A DNA stretch of 40,105 bases from Verrucomicrobiia bacterium (GTDB lineage Bacteria; Verrucomicrobiota; Verrucomicrobiia; Verrucomicrobiales; DEV007): NCBI GenBank assembly GCA_020439925.1, contig JAGRPC010000142.1, positions 325-40,429 of the forward strand. Reading direction: 5' to 3'. The stretch's first letter is position 1; every line of letters begins with the position of its first letter. The notes beneath the pieces were generated by a model that worked only from the letters and a program-made list of their open reading frames with translations, was not told the DNA's origin and ran no database searches. Made by a program: the position numbers and the translations under genes. Below are positions 26,844-34,461 of the stretch, piece by piece.

Positions 26844-27068
26844 ATGACTAAAACCAAAAAGAGGAAGTCCTCCGGTCCGGGGGATTCCAACAACACCAGC
26901 TCCAACGAGAGCTGCAACCTCGAGCTCCGGCATCACATCGAAGCCATCGCTCAAGGTCTCGCCGAAACCAACGGTCGCATAGATTCCCTGGAAGCCCGGC
27001 TGGCTTCCGGAGATGCGTGGCCCTCTGCACCGATCTTCGACTCAGAGGTCGACGACTCGGAACTGTAA
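26844..27068 (+). CDS. Small charged coiled-coil-like protein
   Basis: 74 residues. A Lys/Ser/Asn-rich start (MTKTKKRKSSG) is followed by a helical segment (LELRHHIEAIAQGLAETNGRIDSLEARL) with heptad-like spacing, then an acidic tail ending SEVDDSEL. No known family. It precedes the DUF5131 gene by 63 bp, which contain a strong hairpin. It could be a small DNA-binding or partner protein; the function is unknown. Confidence 0.5.
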   Translation: MTKTKKRKSSGPGDSNNTSSNESCNLELRHHIEAIAQGLAETNGRIDSLEARLASGDAWPSAPIFDSEVDDSEL

Positions 27069-27083
27069 CCCTCAACAAAACCA

Positions 27084-27114
27084 GCCCGGGTGGTCACAGG
27101 GTGGCCGCCCGGGC
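27084..27114 (+). promoter_or_regulatory. 14-bp-stem hairpin just before the DUF5131 start
   Basis: GCCCGGG (27084-27090) pairs with CCCGGGC (27108-27114). The inner GGTCAC/GTGGCC continues the stem with two G-U pairs, down to a three-base loop AGG. It ends 17 bp before the ATG at 27132 and has no U-run. It is more likely an attenuator, RNA-processing site or translational control element than a simple terminator. Confidence 0.5.
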
Positions 27115-27131
27115 ACTACCCACAAGATTAC

Positions 27132-28712
27132 ATGGAAAATTCTCATATAGAATGGACCTCGCACACCTACAATCCCTGGACCGGCTGCACGAAGGTCAGT
27201 CTCGGATGTAAGAACTGTTATGCCGAGAACCTTTGCGATACTCGCCGCGGACGAAATACCTGGGGGCTTGGCGGCACCCGAACGAGGGTTGAATCCACCC
27301 TCAAGGATCCCTACGAGTGGAACGAAGAAGCCAAGGCTTCCGGGGTCAGGACGCGCGTCTTCTGCGCCTCGCTGGCCGACGTGTTCGACGACCATCTCTC
27401 GATCCAGCAGGAGTGGCGCGACGAGCTGTGGCGGACGGTGCGACAAACGCCGTTTCTCGACTACCTCGTCCTCACCAAAAGGCCCGAGAACTTCTCGAAG
27501 TTCCTGCCGGCCGATTGGGGCGAGGGCTATCCGAACGTGTGTCTCATCGTTTCGACGGAGCGGCAAGAGGAGGCGGATCTACGCATCCCCAAGCTTCTCG
27601 CAACGCCCGCAAAGTATCGGGGCCTCAGTGTCGAACCCCTGCTCGGGGAGATCGATCTCAGCGCCTACATCGAGGAGCTGGACTGGATCATCGTGGGCGG
27701 CGAGTCCACCCAAGGCAAAGGAAAGGCTCGTCCGATGGAGCCGGAATGGGCCAGGAAGATCCGCGATCTCTGCCAGCAGCATGGGAAGCCCTTTTTCTTC
27801 AAGCAATGGGGGTCCTGGACCCTCGAGAGGCAACCGGGGGGTGTGGAAACCCACAACTGCGCCTCGGGAGAGATCCTCTACTACCGCCATCAGAAGAAAA
27901 AGAATGGCCACCTGCTCGACGGGAAGGTGCATCAGGATCATCCCTTCGGGAAACCAATCTCGCCGACGGATCTTGCGGCGGCGAACTCGCTCACCGATCC
28001 GGAACGGGAACGCTGGACGCACAATCTCGCCATCGTGCGGGAAGGTGCCGATGCCTTCTTTCGGGTGGGGGCTGCGTTGAAGGTGATTCGGGATGACAGG
28101 CTCTACCGGGCCGACCACCCCAGCTTCGAAGACTTCTGCCGCGACGAACTGGGTCTCTCGAAGACCCACGCCAACCGGCAGATCATCGCCAGCGTCGTGC
28201 ACGAAGATCTGGGGAAAATGGCATCGAAAGACGCAGAGTCCGGAGGATTCGGAATCCTGCCGCGGAATGAAGCCCAGGCACGGCCGCTCGCCAAGCTCAA
28301 GCGCGTCGAGCAACGTCGGCGGGCCTGGGGGGAGGTCCTTCAGCGTGCGAAGGAGGGTGCAACTCTCAGTGCGGAGCTGGTCAACGAGGTCGTCCTCGAG
28401 ATCGATCCCACGCTGCGACGGGAGTCGAAAAAAGGGGAGGCAGATGATGGTGCCGAACCAACCCCCGGGACGGAAATCGATCCCGAACCGGCATCCCCCG
28501 CGTTCATCGACGGCCTCATCGACCAGCTCCGGCTGGCGAGGCAGGATGAGAGCTGGACGAAGGTCGACGACATCATCGCCGAACTGGAAGAGGCCCGCAA
28601 AGCGCCCACCCTTGCGGCCGCCAAAAAAACAGCGCCCAAGCGAAGCAGGGAGAACACGATGAGGAAAACCCCTCCGGTTGAAGATCCGGTCGAGATCCCC
28701 GAAGCGGCCTGA
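27132..28712 (+). CDS. DUF5131 (phage Gp37/Gp68-like) protein with C-terminal helical DNA-binding-like domain
   Basis: 526 residues from the ATG at 27132. The first 270 match the DUF5131 family: IEWTSHTYNPWTGCTKVSLGCKNCYAE with cysteines C19, C26 and C29 (CX6CX2C), LTKRPENF, and VGGESTQGKGKARPM. The three cysteines suggest a metal or Fe-S site; relatives are often described as radical-SAM-like, but the spacing here is not the classic CX3CX2C. From about 305 a second domain follows (FEDFCRDELGLSKTHANRQI...NEAQARPLAKL). It looks like an HTH domain as in ParB-like or plasmid regulators and is followed by an Ala/Lys/Glu-rich tail. Family members sit on phages and islands and their reaction is not established. 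Confidence 0.78.
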   Translation: MENSHIEWTSHTYNPWTGCTKVSLGCKNCYAENLCDTRRGRNTWGLGGTRTRVESTLKDPYEWNEEAKASGVRTRVFCASLADVFDDHLSIQQEWRDELWRTVRQTPFLDYLVLTKRPENFSKFLPADWGEGYPNVCLIVSTERQEEADLRIPKLLATPAKYRGLSVEPLLGEIDLSAYIEELDWIIVGGESTQGKGKARPMEPEWARKIRDLCQQHGKPFFFKQWGSWTLERQPGGVETHNCASGEILYYRHQKKKNGHLLDGKVHQDHPFGKPISPTDLAAANSLTDPERERWTHNLAIVREGADAFFRVGAALKVIRDDRLYRADHPSFEDFCRDELGLSKTHANRQIIASVVHEDLGKMASKDAESGGFGILPRNEAQARPLAKLKRVEQRRRAWGEVLQRAKEGATLSAELVNEVVLEIDPTLRRESKKGEADDGAEPTPGTEIDPEPASPAFIDGLIDQLRLARQDESWTKVDDIIAELEEARKAPTLAAAKKTAPKRSRENTMRKTPPVEDPVEIPEAA

Positions 28713-28732
28713 TGGCTCATACCTGAAACCCT

Positions 28733-28771
28733 CCGCCCCTCTCGGCGCGTCTTGCGCGAGGGGAGGGGCGG
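28733..28771 (+). terminator. Strong hairpin after DUF5131 gene
   Basis: CCGCCCCT (28733-28740) pairs with AGGGGCGG (28764-28771), and inner C/G-rich bases extend the stem. No T-tract. A probable transcription pause or stop between the DUF5131 gene and the next small gene. Confidence 0.45.
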
Positions 28772-28822
28772 TTACCCGGGCGGGTCGTGACACGCGGCAT
28801 CGCCCTTTACCCGATACTCTTC

Positions 28823-29188
28823 ATGCCAATTCCAAATCGGTTTGACTCCGATGATCCAGAAGAAACTTCAGATCGATCCGATCTGATTCGTTCAAACCTC
28901 ATCCAGCGCATCAGGGATGCCGGCGCGAACGCCAAGAGGTTATACCAGACGATCTCCGACATCGATTCCTGGCCAGGGGGGAAACCTCCCGCTCACATCT
29001 CCAGGCTCATCGATGATGCCTTCACGGCGTGCGAGGATCAGCAAATCCGCCTCACCGACCTCTATTCCCAGCTTATAAGGGAATCCTGTGATGATACCGC
29101 GATTCTGCGCCAAGTTCTCGAGGTCGAGATACAGGGCGTAGACCTCCTCGTTCTGATTCGTAAAATCTCCGCCATGATTGCGAAGTAA
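28823..29188 (+). CDS. Small helical protein of unknown function
   Basis: 121 residues from the ATG at 28823. The frame also opens at a GTG at 28787, which lies too close to the preceding hairpin. Acidic start (PNRFDSDDPEETSDRSDL), then almost all helix-forming, without Walker, zinc or HTH motif (LIQRIRDAGANAKRLYQTI; ILRQVLEVEIQGVDLLVLIRKI). No signal peptide. It lies between the DUF5131 gene and a structured, terminator-bearing region, so it is probably the last gene of that transcript. Not recognised. Confidence 0.5.
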   Translation: MPIPNRFDSDDPEETSDRSDLIRSNLIQRIRDAGANAKRLYQTISDIDSWPGGKPPAHISRLIDDAFTACEDQQIRLTDLYSQLIRESCDDTAILRQVLEVEIQGVDLLVLIRKISAMIAK

Positions 29189-29201
29189 AACTCACAATAC
29201 G

Positions 29202-29278
29202 AGGCAAGCCTCCGAAGAAGGGTTCGCCAAGGAAGAGCCCTAGCAGCGAAGCTGCGCTGAACCCTTCGGAAGCGGCCT
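29202..29278. repeat. Branched inverted repeat (structured RNA or REP-like element)
   Basis: GAAGGGTTC (29217-29225) pairs perfectly with GAACCCTTC (29259-29267). Flanking CCGAA/TTCGG and AGGC/GCCT can extend it, and the interior holds GCAGC-GAA-GCTGC (29243-29255). The whole 77 bp folds back on itself. It is too elaborate for a terminator; the true terminator follows at 29300. Confidence 0.45.
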
Positions 29279-29299
29279 GAAGACGATTGCTCGAACACG

Positions 29300-29340
29300 C
29301 CGCCGCTCTCCACGTCAAGCCGAGGGGGGCGGCGGTTTTT
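29300..29340 (+). terminator. Rho-independent terminator
   Basis: CCGCCGC (29300-29306) pairs with GCGGCGG (29329-29335), followed at once by TTTTT (29336-29340). It ends plus-strand transcription coming from the DUF5131 module. The convergent nuclease gene stops at 29340. Confidence 0.75.
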
Positions 29341-30236
29341 CAGGTCAAGGTAGCAGGCAATCGCACGGGAAGTTCCGGGCAGTATTTCCGCCGGAACTCA
29401 CGCCAGTGCTTTCGCTCTTCCTCCGAAGTCGCGGAGGTCGCCAGCTCCTCCGTCCATGCCTCCAGGCCTTTTACGATCACGCGTTCGCTCATCGCAGGCT
29501 CCAGGTGGAGGTCGAGAAACTCGTTGAGGTGTCCATACGCGGGGGATCTCGCGGGGAGGACAAAGAGCACACGGTTCCGATCAGGATGTGGGCCGACCGC
29601 AAGGTGGGCCAGATTCCGGAGGATCTGGTAGTGCGCCCGGAACCAAAGCAGGTCGTCGAGAAGACCGGGTTTAATCACGCCTTCGAGCATGGGCCGGTAG
29701 ATCTCATCGCGGCGGGTCCCGTAGTTTGTCGCTTTGCTGCTGGCCATCCCGAAACCGGACTCGGTGAACTTCACCTCGCAGAAGATCTGGCCGCCGTCCT
29801 CCATCTCACCCCACCAGTCCAGATTCGTTCGCTCTTCCTGGTTGATGATCCGCTCGAAAGCCGCATGGGTGAGAGTCGGGAACCCGAGTGTCTCGGCGAT
29901 CCTCTGAGGTGCGGCCCATGGAAGGTTGGATTCCGACCGGGGCAGCAGCGGAAAGAAGAGGTTGAAGGCGAGTGCTTGGGAGGAGTTCAGATGTCCGAAG
30001 TCCCGGTGCAATCGGATGTGCTTGCTCTCAGCATAAGCTTCGAAAGCAGGACGAATGCCTTCGAGGAGATTGAGCCCCTTCGCCAAGTCGGCGGCGGAGA
30101 GAATGTGCGGATAGGGGCGATTCCGCCACACGCCCGAGTCGGGCAGCTTCAGCACTTGCTCGCGATAGATTCCCAGCCATTCGCGCATCTCGCGCGAGGA
30201 GTGGGGACGGATTTCTGGAGTGTCTTCTTGGTTCAT
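29340..30236 (-). CDS. Putative PD-(D/E)XK restriction endonuclease (PGN_0703-like)
   Basis: 298 residues. The family-type block HLNSSQALAFNLFFPLL (about residue 82) is followed by the nuclease core: an Asp in TNLDWWGE and the E-x-K pair in FCEVKFTESGFG. This matches the pattern of PGN_0703-type putative restriction enzymes, which are single-gene nucleases found in accessory regions with no obvious methylase. It would cut DNA at sites or structures not known. It lies 39 bp downstream of the phosphatase gene on the same strand, and the palindrome CTTACGTAAG is in that gap. The core residues are intact. It converges on the DUF5131 transcript and shares its terminator region. Confidence 0.7.
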   Translation of the reverse strand: MNQEDTPEIRPHSSREMREWLGIYREQVLKLPDSGVWRNRPYPHILSAADLAKGLNLLEGIRPAFEAYAESKHIRLHRDFGHLNSSQALAFNLFFPLLPRSESNLPWAAPQRIAETLGFPTLTHAAFERIINQEERTNLDWWGEMEDGGQIFCEVKFTESGFGMASSKATNYGTRRDEIYRPMLEGVIKPGLLDDLLWFRAHYQILRNLAHLAVGPHPDRNRVLFVLPARSPAYGHLNEFLDLHLEPAMSERVIVKGLEAWTEELATSATSEEERKHWREFRRKYCPELPVRLPATLT

Positions 30237-30250
30237 GTTTCGATTGGTGT

Positions 30251-30260
30251 CTTACGTAAG
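30251..30260. promoter_or_regulatory. Perfect 10-bp palindrome upstream of nuclease gene
   Basis: CTTACGTAAG lies 15 bp before the nuclease ATG (30236, minus strand). A related CTTATACGTAA occurs at about 30858-30868, upstream of the phosphatase gene. Possible operator half-sites of one regulator; not proven. Confidence 0.35.
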
Positions 30261-30275
30261 AGTCAGTGAGCTCGA

Positions 30276-30818
30276 TCAGGCATCGTCCCGGGAGCAGGTG
30301 CGCGCCACCACCTCTGACTGCCAGGGAGATTCGGGCCAACCCGGCTTCTGTCTCGCGCGGTGAACCTCATCGAGAAAGGTCAAAATCTCCTCGGTCGGAC
30401 AGCCGAGCCGACGCAGGGCCACGCCGAGGACCGTGCCAGTCCTTCCGTGTCCTCCCGCGCAATGGACGATCACACCCTCCCCGATTCGCACCTTTTCGAC
30501 TACCTTGTCGGCGATCAGGCGAATAGACTCCTCCTCGGCTTGCGGGTCATCCGGAAGCTCCGTTTCCACGAGATCGCACAACTCGACCGTCATCAATCGC
30601 TTTAGGGGCGCGGGATCGTATCGTGGGATTTCCGAGCAAAGGCAGACGACCCACTTGAAGCCCATTTCGTGGAAATCGCTCCACGAATTCATGGCCGGAC
30701 TCGGAAGGCTCATTCCGGCCAGGGGTGCCGGGTGGTCGAGCACCCAATAGAATTCGTGAGGGACACGCAGCCCCCGAATCTCGGGGCCGTTGAAGGGAGG
30801 GATGAGGGAGGGTTTCAC
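30276..30818 (-). CDS. Dual-specificity / tyrosine protein phosphatase
   Basis: 180 residues. The signature HCAGGHGRTG is complete, with nucleophile C120 and R126 of the P-loop. D82 in ELCDLVETELPDD is a plausible general acid. The length and lack of a signal peptide fit a small cytosolic DSP-like phosphatase that removes phosphate from Tyr/Ser/Thr or from a non-protein substrate. The N-terminal 45 residues (FYWVLDHPAPLAGMSLPS) are typical of the bacterial group. It lies between XRE and nuclease genes on the same strand; no kinase gene is in view. Confidence 0.85.
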   Translation of the reverse strand: MKPSLIPPFNGPEIRGLRVPHEFYWVLDHPAPLAGMSLPSPAMNSWSDFHEMGFKWVVCLCSEIPRYDPAPLKRLMTVELCDLVETELPDDPQAEEESIRLIADKVVEKVRIGEGVIVHCAGGHGRTGTVLGVALRRLGCPTEEILTFLDEVHRARQKPGWPESPWQSEVVARTCSRDDA

Positions 30819-30981
30819 GGAGAAAAGGTGATGGCGGAGTGAAAGAGTGCCTATCTCCTTATACGTAAAAAATCAGCGAAATATGGAAATTATATGAGAA
30901 TTCTGTTGGGGGCTCAAGTCCGTGCGAGTCGCGGAGAAGCAGGGCTCCGACACCGGCTCGCTCCACCACAGAGGTAAAACC

Positions 30982-31215
30982 TCACCGCGACGCCTCCCGC
31001 AGCACCTCCCAGAGATCAAGGTCGAGTGCCGCCGCGATTCGCAGGAGGGTGTCCAGCGTGGGCATCCGCATGCCGCGTTCAATGAAGGAAACGGTCTGTT
31101 GGGCTAGGCCGGTCCGCCGGGCGACCTCGTTCATGGAGAGACCGAGGCTCTCCCGCCGCTCGCGCAGAAGGCGGGCGGTATTTTCGCAGATTTTGACTCT
31201 TGTCTTATCGTCCAA
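30982..31215 (-). CDS. XRE-family helix-turn-helix regulator
   Basis: 77 residues, essentially one HTH_3 domain: LGLSMNEVARRTGLAQQTVS, then FIERGMRMPTLDTLLRIAAAL. The start is a TTG at 31215; no in-frame ATG precedes it. It is divergent from the GrpE-like/dynamin/Hsp70 operon (88 bp between the starts), with the palindrome TCTAACT-AA-AGTTAGA between them. Repression of itself and of that operon is the obvious hypothesis. It may also drive the phosphatase and nuclease genes downstream, although 163 bp separate them. Confidence 0.85.
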   Translation of the reverse strand: MDDKTRVKICENTARLLRERRESLGLSMNEVARRTGLAQQTVSFIERGMRMPTLDTLLRIAAALDLDLWEVLREASR

Positions 31216-31253
31216 CTCGGCTCTACCATGACCAGAACGGGCTTGAAATGCCT

Positions 31254-31269
31254 TCTAACTAAAGTTAGA
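31254..31269. promoter_or_regulatory. Operator-like perfect palindrome
   Basis: TCTAACT, two bases AA, AGTTAGA. It lies between the divergent XRE gene and the chaperone/dynamin operon, 34 bp before the ATG at 31304. It is the best candidate binding site for the XRE protein. Outer bases CCTTCT/AGAAGG extend the symmetry with a two-base offset. Confidence 0.6.
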
Positions 31270-31303
31270 GAGAAGGCCCGAGAGCCTTCCTTTTGCCTGC
31301 GAA

Positions 31304-31738
31304 ATGCTGACCCTTGTTAAGAGACTCTTCGCAACGCGCGGCCGAGCTGAGCCGGCTGAGGAGGCTTTCCTGGCAGCGGAAGCGCCTTCCGAGCCTCAAG
31401 CCCCCGTTTCGGTGCCTCCGAGGGAACAGCGGAGTCAGGATCCGATCTTGCTCTTCCTGGTCGACTTGTTGGACGAGATGGACGCACTGCCGGAGTCTTC
31501 ATCCGAAGGAAGGGAGGAACTGGCCTTGGTTCGAAGCCGGATCGAGGACCGATTACTGCTCTTAGATGCCGAAATGATCCGCGATTCCACCTGGAATCCG
31601 GAACGCCAGCGCGCCGTCGCCGTGTCGGGCGAGGTGTCGGCCGACGGAACCCACGTTATCGGCAGTTCCCGTGCTTCGGGCCTGTGCGTGGAGGGTCGGG
31701 TTGTCCGCAAACAGGAAGTGACTTTGGAGCCCTCCTAG
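31304..31738 (+). CDS. GrpE-like nucleotide-exchange factor (divergent)
   Basis: 144 residues. A variable Pro/Glu-rich lead is followed by a helix (PILLFLVDLLDEMDALPE...LALVRSRIEDRLLLL). The C-terminal block DSTWNPERQRAVAVSGE...GTHVIGSSRASGLCVEGRVVRKQEVTL has the layout of the GrpE beta-domain (Q-x-AV, then G-x-x-x-x-GRVVR-x-x-x-V). GrpE releases ADP from Hsp70. The gene opens the operon that ends with an Hsp70 ATPase domain, so a dedicated exchange factor makes sense. The long paired helix of normal GrpE is shortened. The assignment rests on the C-terminal pattern and on context. Confidence 0.6.
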   Translation: MLTLVKRLFATRGRAEPAEEAFLAAEAPSEPQAPVSVPPREQRSQDPILLFLVDLLDEMDALPESSSEGREELALVRSRIEDRLLLLDAEMIRDSTWNPERQRAVAVSGEVSADGTHVIGSSRASGLCVEGRVVRKQEVTLEPS

Positions 31739-31770
31739 ATTGTCTCTTTCACCTCAGCCACCCTCAAACC

Positions 31771-32514
31771 ATGGAAGAATTCTACATCGGCGATCCCGAC
31801 TATCAGCAGGGGCACTGGCAGCTTCAGAATCTGCCTGATAATTGCGCGGTCGTTGCGCAGGCGAGCATTCTCAGCCAGTTCGGCTTCGATGTCTCCATGG
31901 ACGAGGCGACCTATGTGGCGATGGCGAACGGATGGTATTCGCCCGGGTTCGGCACCTCGCCCGACGACCTCGGGAACGTTCTGGAAGCCTACGGCGTGCC
32001 CACCCACTCGGTCGATTTCGCCTCCATCGAGCAATTGGCTGCCGAATTGCAGCAGGGGCATCGAGTGTTGGTCGGAGTGAATAGTGGCGAACTCTGGGAT
32101 CAGGGACCGATGGCGGAGTTCTGGAACTGGTTCAACGAAGTCACAGGGCGGGACTCGTCGACCTTTACACCCGCCGATCACGCCGTGGCGGTCACCGGCC
32201 TCGATCTGAGCGATCTGAACCATCCGCAGGTCATCCTGAACGATCCGGGGCACCCCGACGGAGCAGGGCAGGTTTACCCCCTCGATCGCTTCATGGACGC
32301 GTGGGAGAACAGCGACTTCCACTACACCTCCACCTCGATGGCTCCCGGGGGAGCCGGACCGATCGATTTCGACATCGCCCGGTTCCTTGGGTTGGGGACT
32401 ACTGTCGCCGGCGTCTCTTTCGGACTCGATCCCATCACGGCGGACATGGCGGGCGACTTCGTGAACTCCCTCGTCAGCAACACCGACTGGGATGCCGTTC
32501 TCGCCGCCATCTGA
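31771..32514 (+). CDS. C39-like papain-fold protein in the dynamin/Hsp70 operon
   Basis: 247 residues from the ATG at 31771; upstream in-frame codons overlap the GrpE-like gene. Q19 and C25 in WQLQNLPDNCAVVAQ, H137 in TPADHAVAVTGLDL, and N157-D158 in VILNDPG give a complete papain-like set. The C-terminal 60 residues (DFDIARFLGLGTTVAGVSFGLDPI) hold a hydrophobic, glycine-rich stretch. It may be a protease or transglutaminase-like effector, or a regulator that processes an operon partner. Gaps are 32 bp upstream and 8 bp downstream. Similarity to the other C39-like protein (6104-6700) is limited to the active-site pattern. Confidence 0.7.
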   Translation: MEEFYIGDPDYQQGHWQLQNLPDNCAVVAQASILSQFGFDVSMDEATYVAMANGWYSPGFGTSPDDLGNVLEAYGVPTHSVDFASIEQLAAELQQGHRVLVGVNSGELWDQGPMAEFWNWFNEVTGRDSSTFTPADHAVAVTGLDLSDLNHPQVILNDPGHPDGAGQVYPLDRFMDAWENSDFHYTSTSMAPGGAGPIDFDIARFLGLGTTVAGVSFGLDPITADMAGDFVNSLVSNTDWDAVLAAI

Positions 32515-32522
32515 AAAACCAA

Positions 32523-34457
32523 ATGACCAAGGAACCCAAACCATTGCCCAACCTCGACGCAGTAGCCAACCTGATGACTCGGGTGGGATTGTTCGACGAG
32601 CAGATCGTCGGAAAGCGGGACGAGGACTATTTCTCCAGCATCGGCCCGGTGGCACTCGGGCTTTTTCGCCTCGTCGTCATTGGCGAGATCAAGAAGGGCA
32701 AGTCTTCCTTCATCAACGCCCTCTGCGGGATCCCCGGGCTCGTTCCGGTTCACGATGATGTGGCGACTTCGACCGTCTTCAAGATTCACCATGCCCCCGA
32801 GCCGGGATACACCGTCTTTTTCCAGCCCGAAGCGGAAGACAAAACATCGGAGATCGGGACCCAAAAGCTGGAGATCTCCGAGGCAGACCTCCACAGCTAC
32901 GGCACGGAGAACGGCAATCCCGACAACGAAAAGCGGGTCGACTTCATCGCGGTCTGCGCCCCTTCCCCGATTCTCAAGGACGGTTTGATTGTCGTCGATA
33001 CCCCCGGAGTCGGCGGGCTCTTCAAGAAGCACCGGGAGATCACGTTCCGTCATGCCCCGCGGGCTGATGCGGTCTTCTTCATCACCGACAGCGTCGAATC
33101 CCCGATCGGAGCAGCGGAAGTCGATTTCCTGAAGGAACTCCGGCGAATCACCCCCCTGATCTACTTCGTGCAGACCAAGGCCGCACAGGTGGATGCCGAA
33201 GCCAGGCGGAAGCGAATGGAGAACAATATCGGCATCCTGACCGACAAGGTCGGACTTAAGAAGGAGGAGATTCGATACTTTGTTGTCGATTCAAAACTGA
33301 AGTCGGAGGGGGACGAGGACCGAAACCTCGAGGATCTGGAGGATAGCGGATTCCCCCCGCTGATGTCCTACCTCCAGCATTCGCTCAAGGCTTCAAAAGA
33401 CCGCAATATCGCCACCGTGGGGCTTCGCAGGGCCTGGTCCAAGATCGCCGAGATCCGCGCGGAGATCGATCGACAGAAATCTGTCGTGTCGGCCGACACA
33501 GCCGAGAAGCAGTCGGCGTTCAACGCCGAGCTGGCCACCACGGAAGAGAAGCTGAAGCAGTGGAACTCCGAAATCCGGATCCAGTTGATCAAGGAGTTTC
33601 ACACCGAGGCCCAGGCGATCCAGAATGACATCCTCGGAGAGGTTTCCGAAGCGCTCCGTGTCGGAGGGAGGATCTCCGAGCAGGTTGGAGAGGCTCTTTC
33701 CGAGTCCCGGGATTTGAAACCAGAAGAGATCTACGGGTTGGTGGAACCGCTCTCAGCGGCTGCACGGGCGGAGGTTTCGCAGGTTCTTTTGGAATGCAGC
33801 CAGAAGCTCGAGGGACGTTTCTCCGCACTTCTGGGAGCGCTTTCCGTCAAAGCGGAAGGGAGCATCGCCACCACTGCCCTGAGCAGAGGGGTGATCAACA
33901 ACGCCACCCTGATTCGATTCTCGGATGCCCAGCTCCGGGATCTGGCCGCAAAGGCGGAAGAGTCGCGGTTATTTGATCGAGCCAGAACTGGCCTCTACGG
34001 CGGAGCCGCCGGCGTTGGAATCGCCATGGGGATCGGGGCGGTCGTGGGATCGGTCATTCCGGTTGTGGGAACGATTTTGGGCAGCACCGCGGGAATGGTG
34101 ATCGCCGGGCTTTGGGGTGGGTATCAGGCGAGCGAGTTCTCGCGGGTCAAGGAATCCGCTGTTGCACGACAACAAGTGCAAGCCGCGATTGACCGGGATT
34201 TGCAGGGATGCCTGACTCAGGCCCAGACAGGGTTCCAGAAGGCATTCAACACTCTCCGATCCAGGGCCGAAGAGGCTTTGAGCGACATGGTGAAGACGAG
34301 TCTCGATCAGTTGAGCAACACCCGCCAGGAACTCCAGCAACGGAGCAGGGCCACCGCAGAAGAGGTTCAGAGGACGAAGCAACAGATCCATGGGCGAGAG
34401 CAGATGCTGGCGGCGCTCCAGGGAGAAATGGAGGCGATGGAAAGGCTGCTCGGATAG
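32523..34457 (+). CDS. Dynamin-like GTPase A (membrane-type)
   Basis: 644 residues. GTPase motifs: G1 GEIKKGKS (54-61), G2 Thr in ATSTV, G3 DTPG (159-162), G4 QTKA (about 217). Long helices follow (330-480 and 575-640, TEEKLKQWNSE..., EVQRTKQQIHGREQML), with a hydrophobic glycine-rich hairpin (about 500-540, GVGIAMGIGAVVGSVIPVVG) that can enter membranes like the paddle of bacterial dynamins. The family reshapes or fuses membranes on GTP hydrolysis. The ATG at 32523 fits the 8-bp spacing; the open frame to the left overlaps the C39-like gene. It forms a pair with the next gene, as bacterial dynamins often do. Confidence 0.85.
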   Translation: MTKEPKPLPNLDAVANLMTRVGLFDEQIVGKRDEDYFSSIGPVALGLFRLVVIGEIKKGKSSFINALCGIPGLVPVHDDVATSTVFKIHHAPEPGYTVFFQPEAEDKTSEIGTQKLEISEADLHSYGTENGNPDNEKRVDFIAVCAPSPILKDGLIVVDTPGVGGLFKKHREITFRHAPRADAVFFITDSVESPIGAAEVDFLKELRRITPLIYFVQTKAAQVDAEARRKRMENNIGILTDKVGLKKEEIRYFVVDSKLKSEGDEDRNLEDLEDSGFPPLMSYLQHSLKASKDRNIATVGLRRAWSKIAEIRAEIDRQKSVVSADTAEKQSAFNAELATTEEKLKQWNSEIRIQLIKEFHTEAQAIQNDILGEVSEALRVGGRISEQVGEALSESRDLKPEEIYGLVEPLSAAARAEVSQVLLECSQKLEGRFSALLGALSVKAEGSIATTALSRGVINNATLIRFSDAQLRDLAAKAEESRLFDRARTGLYGGAAGVGIAMGIGAVVGSVIPVVGTILGSTAGMVIAGLWGGYQASEFSRVKESAVARQQVQAAIDRDLQGCLTQAQTGFQKAFNTLRSRAEEALSDMVKTSLDQLSNTRQELQQRSRATAEEVQRTKQQIHGREQMLAALQGEMEAMERLLG

Positions 34458-34461
34458 GTTG

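Noticed and set aside
32301-32522. N-terminal extension of dynamin-like GTPase A
   Set aside because: It overlaps the end of the C39-like gene in another frame and has no dynamin character. The ATG at 32523 gives 8-bp operon spacing.
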